Positions 5,837-6,334 of a stretch of 6,334 nucleotides of DNA are shown piece after piece (the first letter of the stretch is position 1; every line of letters begins with the position of its first letter). A program made the translations under genes and the position numbers. The stretch is from Chloroflexota bacterium (lineage in GTDB: Bacteria > Chloroflexota > UBA5177 > JANWHV01): contig JANWHO010000291.1 in NCBI GenBank assembly GCA_025450375.1, positions 1 through 6,334 of the forward strand, in the 5' to 3' direction. The notes beneath the pieces are model-generated. The model had not been told where the DNA came from and did not search any database. It worked only from the letters and a program-made list of their open reading frames with translations.

Positions 5837-6334
5837 CTAAACCCCCTCAACCCCCGCCAGCGAGGCGCTGACCACGATCCGCTGGGTGTCGACCATGTAC
5901 GGGGTACAGGTGATCAAGGTCATGGTCGCGCGCGAGGTTGAGCGGAGAACGGCGACATCGGAAGGCCAGACCACCTGAGTCCCCGTGACCCGATACAGGA
6001 AGCGCCGGCCCGCCTGGAGCAGTTCGATGGGGTCGCCTCCTCGCAGCGAACCAAGGCTCGCGAACACACTCCCCTGAATATCATCATGCCCGTAGGCGAC
6101 ATAGTTTCCCCGCTCGCCCACCCTGGCCGAGAAGGTATAGTGGGTGACGCTAAACCCGTTCGCGATCGGCAACTCGCCCTGGGCATTCACTCCTCGATCC
6201 ACGACCGGCGCCCGAACCGCCAATCGCGGGATGACCAGGATCACGCCCGCCGGCGAGGCGGCGGCTTTGCCATCCGATGGGGAAGGCATCCGGCCGAGAG
6301 AGGACCAGGCGGACCAGGCGCCGCCGGCCGGAGC
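5837..6334 (-). CDS. Sortase family transpeptidase, C-terminal part (cut by window edge)
   Basis: Sortases join secreted proteins carrying a C-terminal sorting motif to the cell wall or to pilins, outside the membrane. The frame stays open to the right edge (165 codons plus stop). An internal ATG at 6289 would start a 150-residue protein, but the frame upstream of it is open and no membrane anchor is seen, so the true start probably lies outside. Counting from that ATG, the catalytic residues are H68 (VAYGHDD), C128 (TLITCTPY) and R137 (DTQRIVV), with the family block SLGSLRGGDPIEL between. TLITCTPY followed by R resembles pilin-polymerising class C enzymes, but the class cannot be fixed from this part. 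No substrate with a sorting motif is visible. It ends 63 bp before flbD, with no terminator seen between, so cotranscription with the flagellar genes is possible. Confidence 0.9.
   Translation of the reverse strand, partial: APAGGAWSAWSSLGRMPSPSDGKAAASPAGVILVIPRLAVRAPVVDRGVNAQGELPIANGFSVTHYTFSARVGERGNYVAYGHDDIQGSVFASLGSLRGGDPIELLQAGRRFLYRVTGTQVVWPSDVAVLRSTSRATMTLITCTPYMVDTQRIVVSASLAGVEGV

Overview
The window is a tightly packed, roughly 60% GC stretch with every supported gene on the minus strand. Read 5' to 3' on that strand, it contains: the C-terminal part of a sortase cut by the right edge; seven flagellar genes, flbD-motA-motB-fliM-fliY-fliO-fliP; a 162-bp gap with a candidate promoter and a perfect inverted repeat; and the first 94 residues of a PknB-type Ser/Thr protein kinase cut by the left edge. 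The long plus-strand ORFs are antisense shadows of these genes.

The gene set suggests a Gram-positive-like or Chloroflexota-type bacterium. The switch protein is FliY (a CheC/CheX-like domain fused to a FliN domain), not a short FliN. FliP is the short Bacillus-like form, FlbD is present, and a sortase and a Hanks-type kinase flank the cluster. A high-GC Chloroflexota lineage is my best guess, but taxonomy cannot be settled from this window.

The flagellar genes look like one transcription unit. Three junctions (flbD/motA, fliM/fliY, fliO/fliP) are 4-bp ATGA overlaps, and the others are 4 to 20 bp apart. MotA and MotB form the stator, FliM and FliY the rotor switch (C-ring), and FliO and FliP belong to export-gate assembly. 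FlbD is a small flagellum-associated protein.

Compared with the Bacillus fla/che order, motAB sits where fliL would be. There is no cheY between fliY and fliO, and no fliQ after fliP, where the kinase gene follows instead.

The most interesting points are a dyad lying over the kinase promoter, an apparently non-catalytic CheC-like domain in FliY, a sortase directly upstream of the flagellar unit, and an approximately three-fold excess of GATC by hand count. I see no mobile element, CRISPR array, RNA gene or convincing novel system. The window is mainly a divergent version of a known flagellar cluster.
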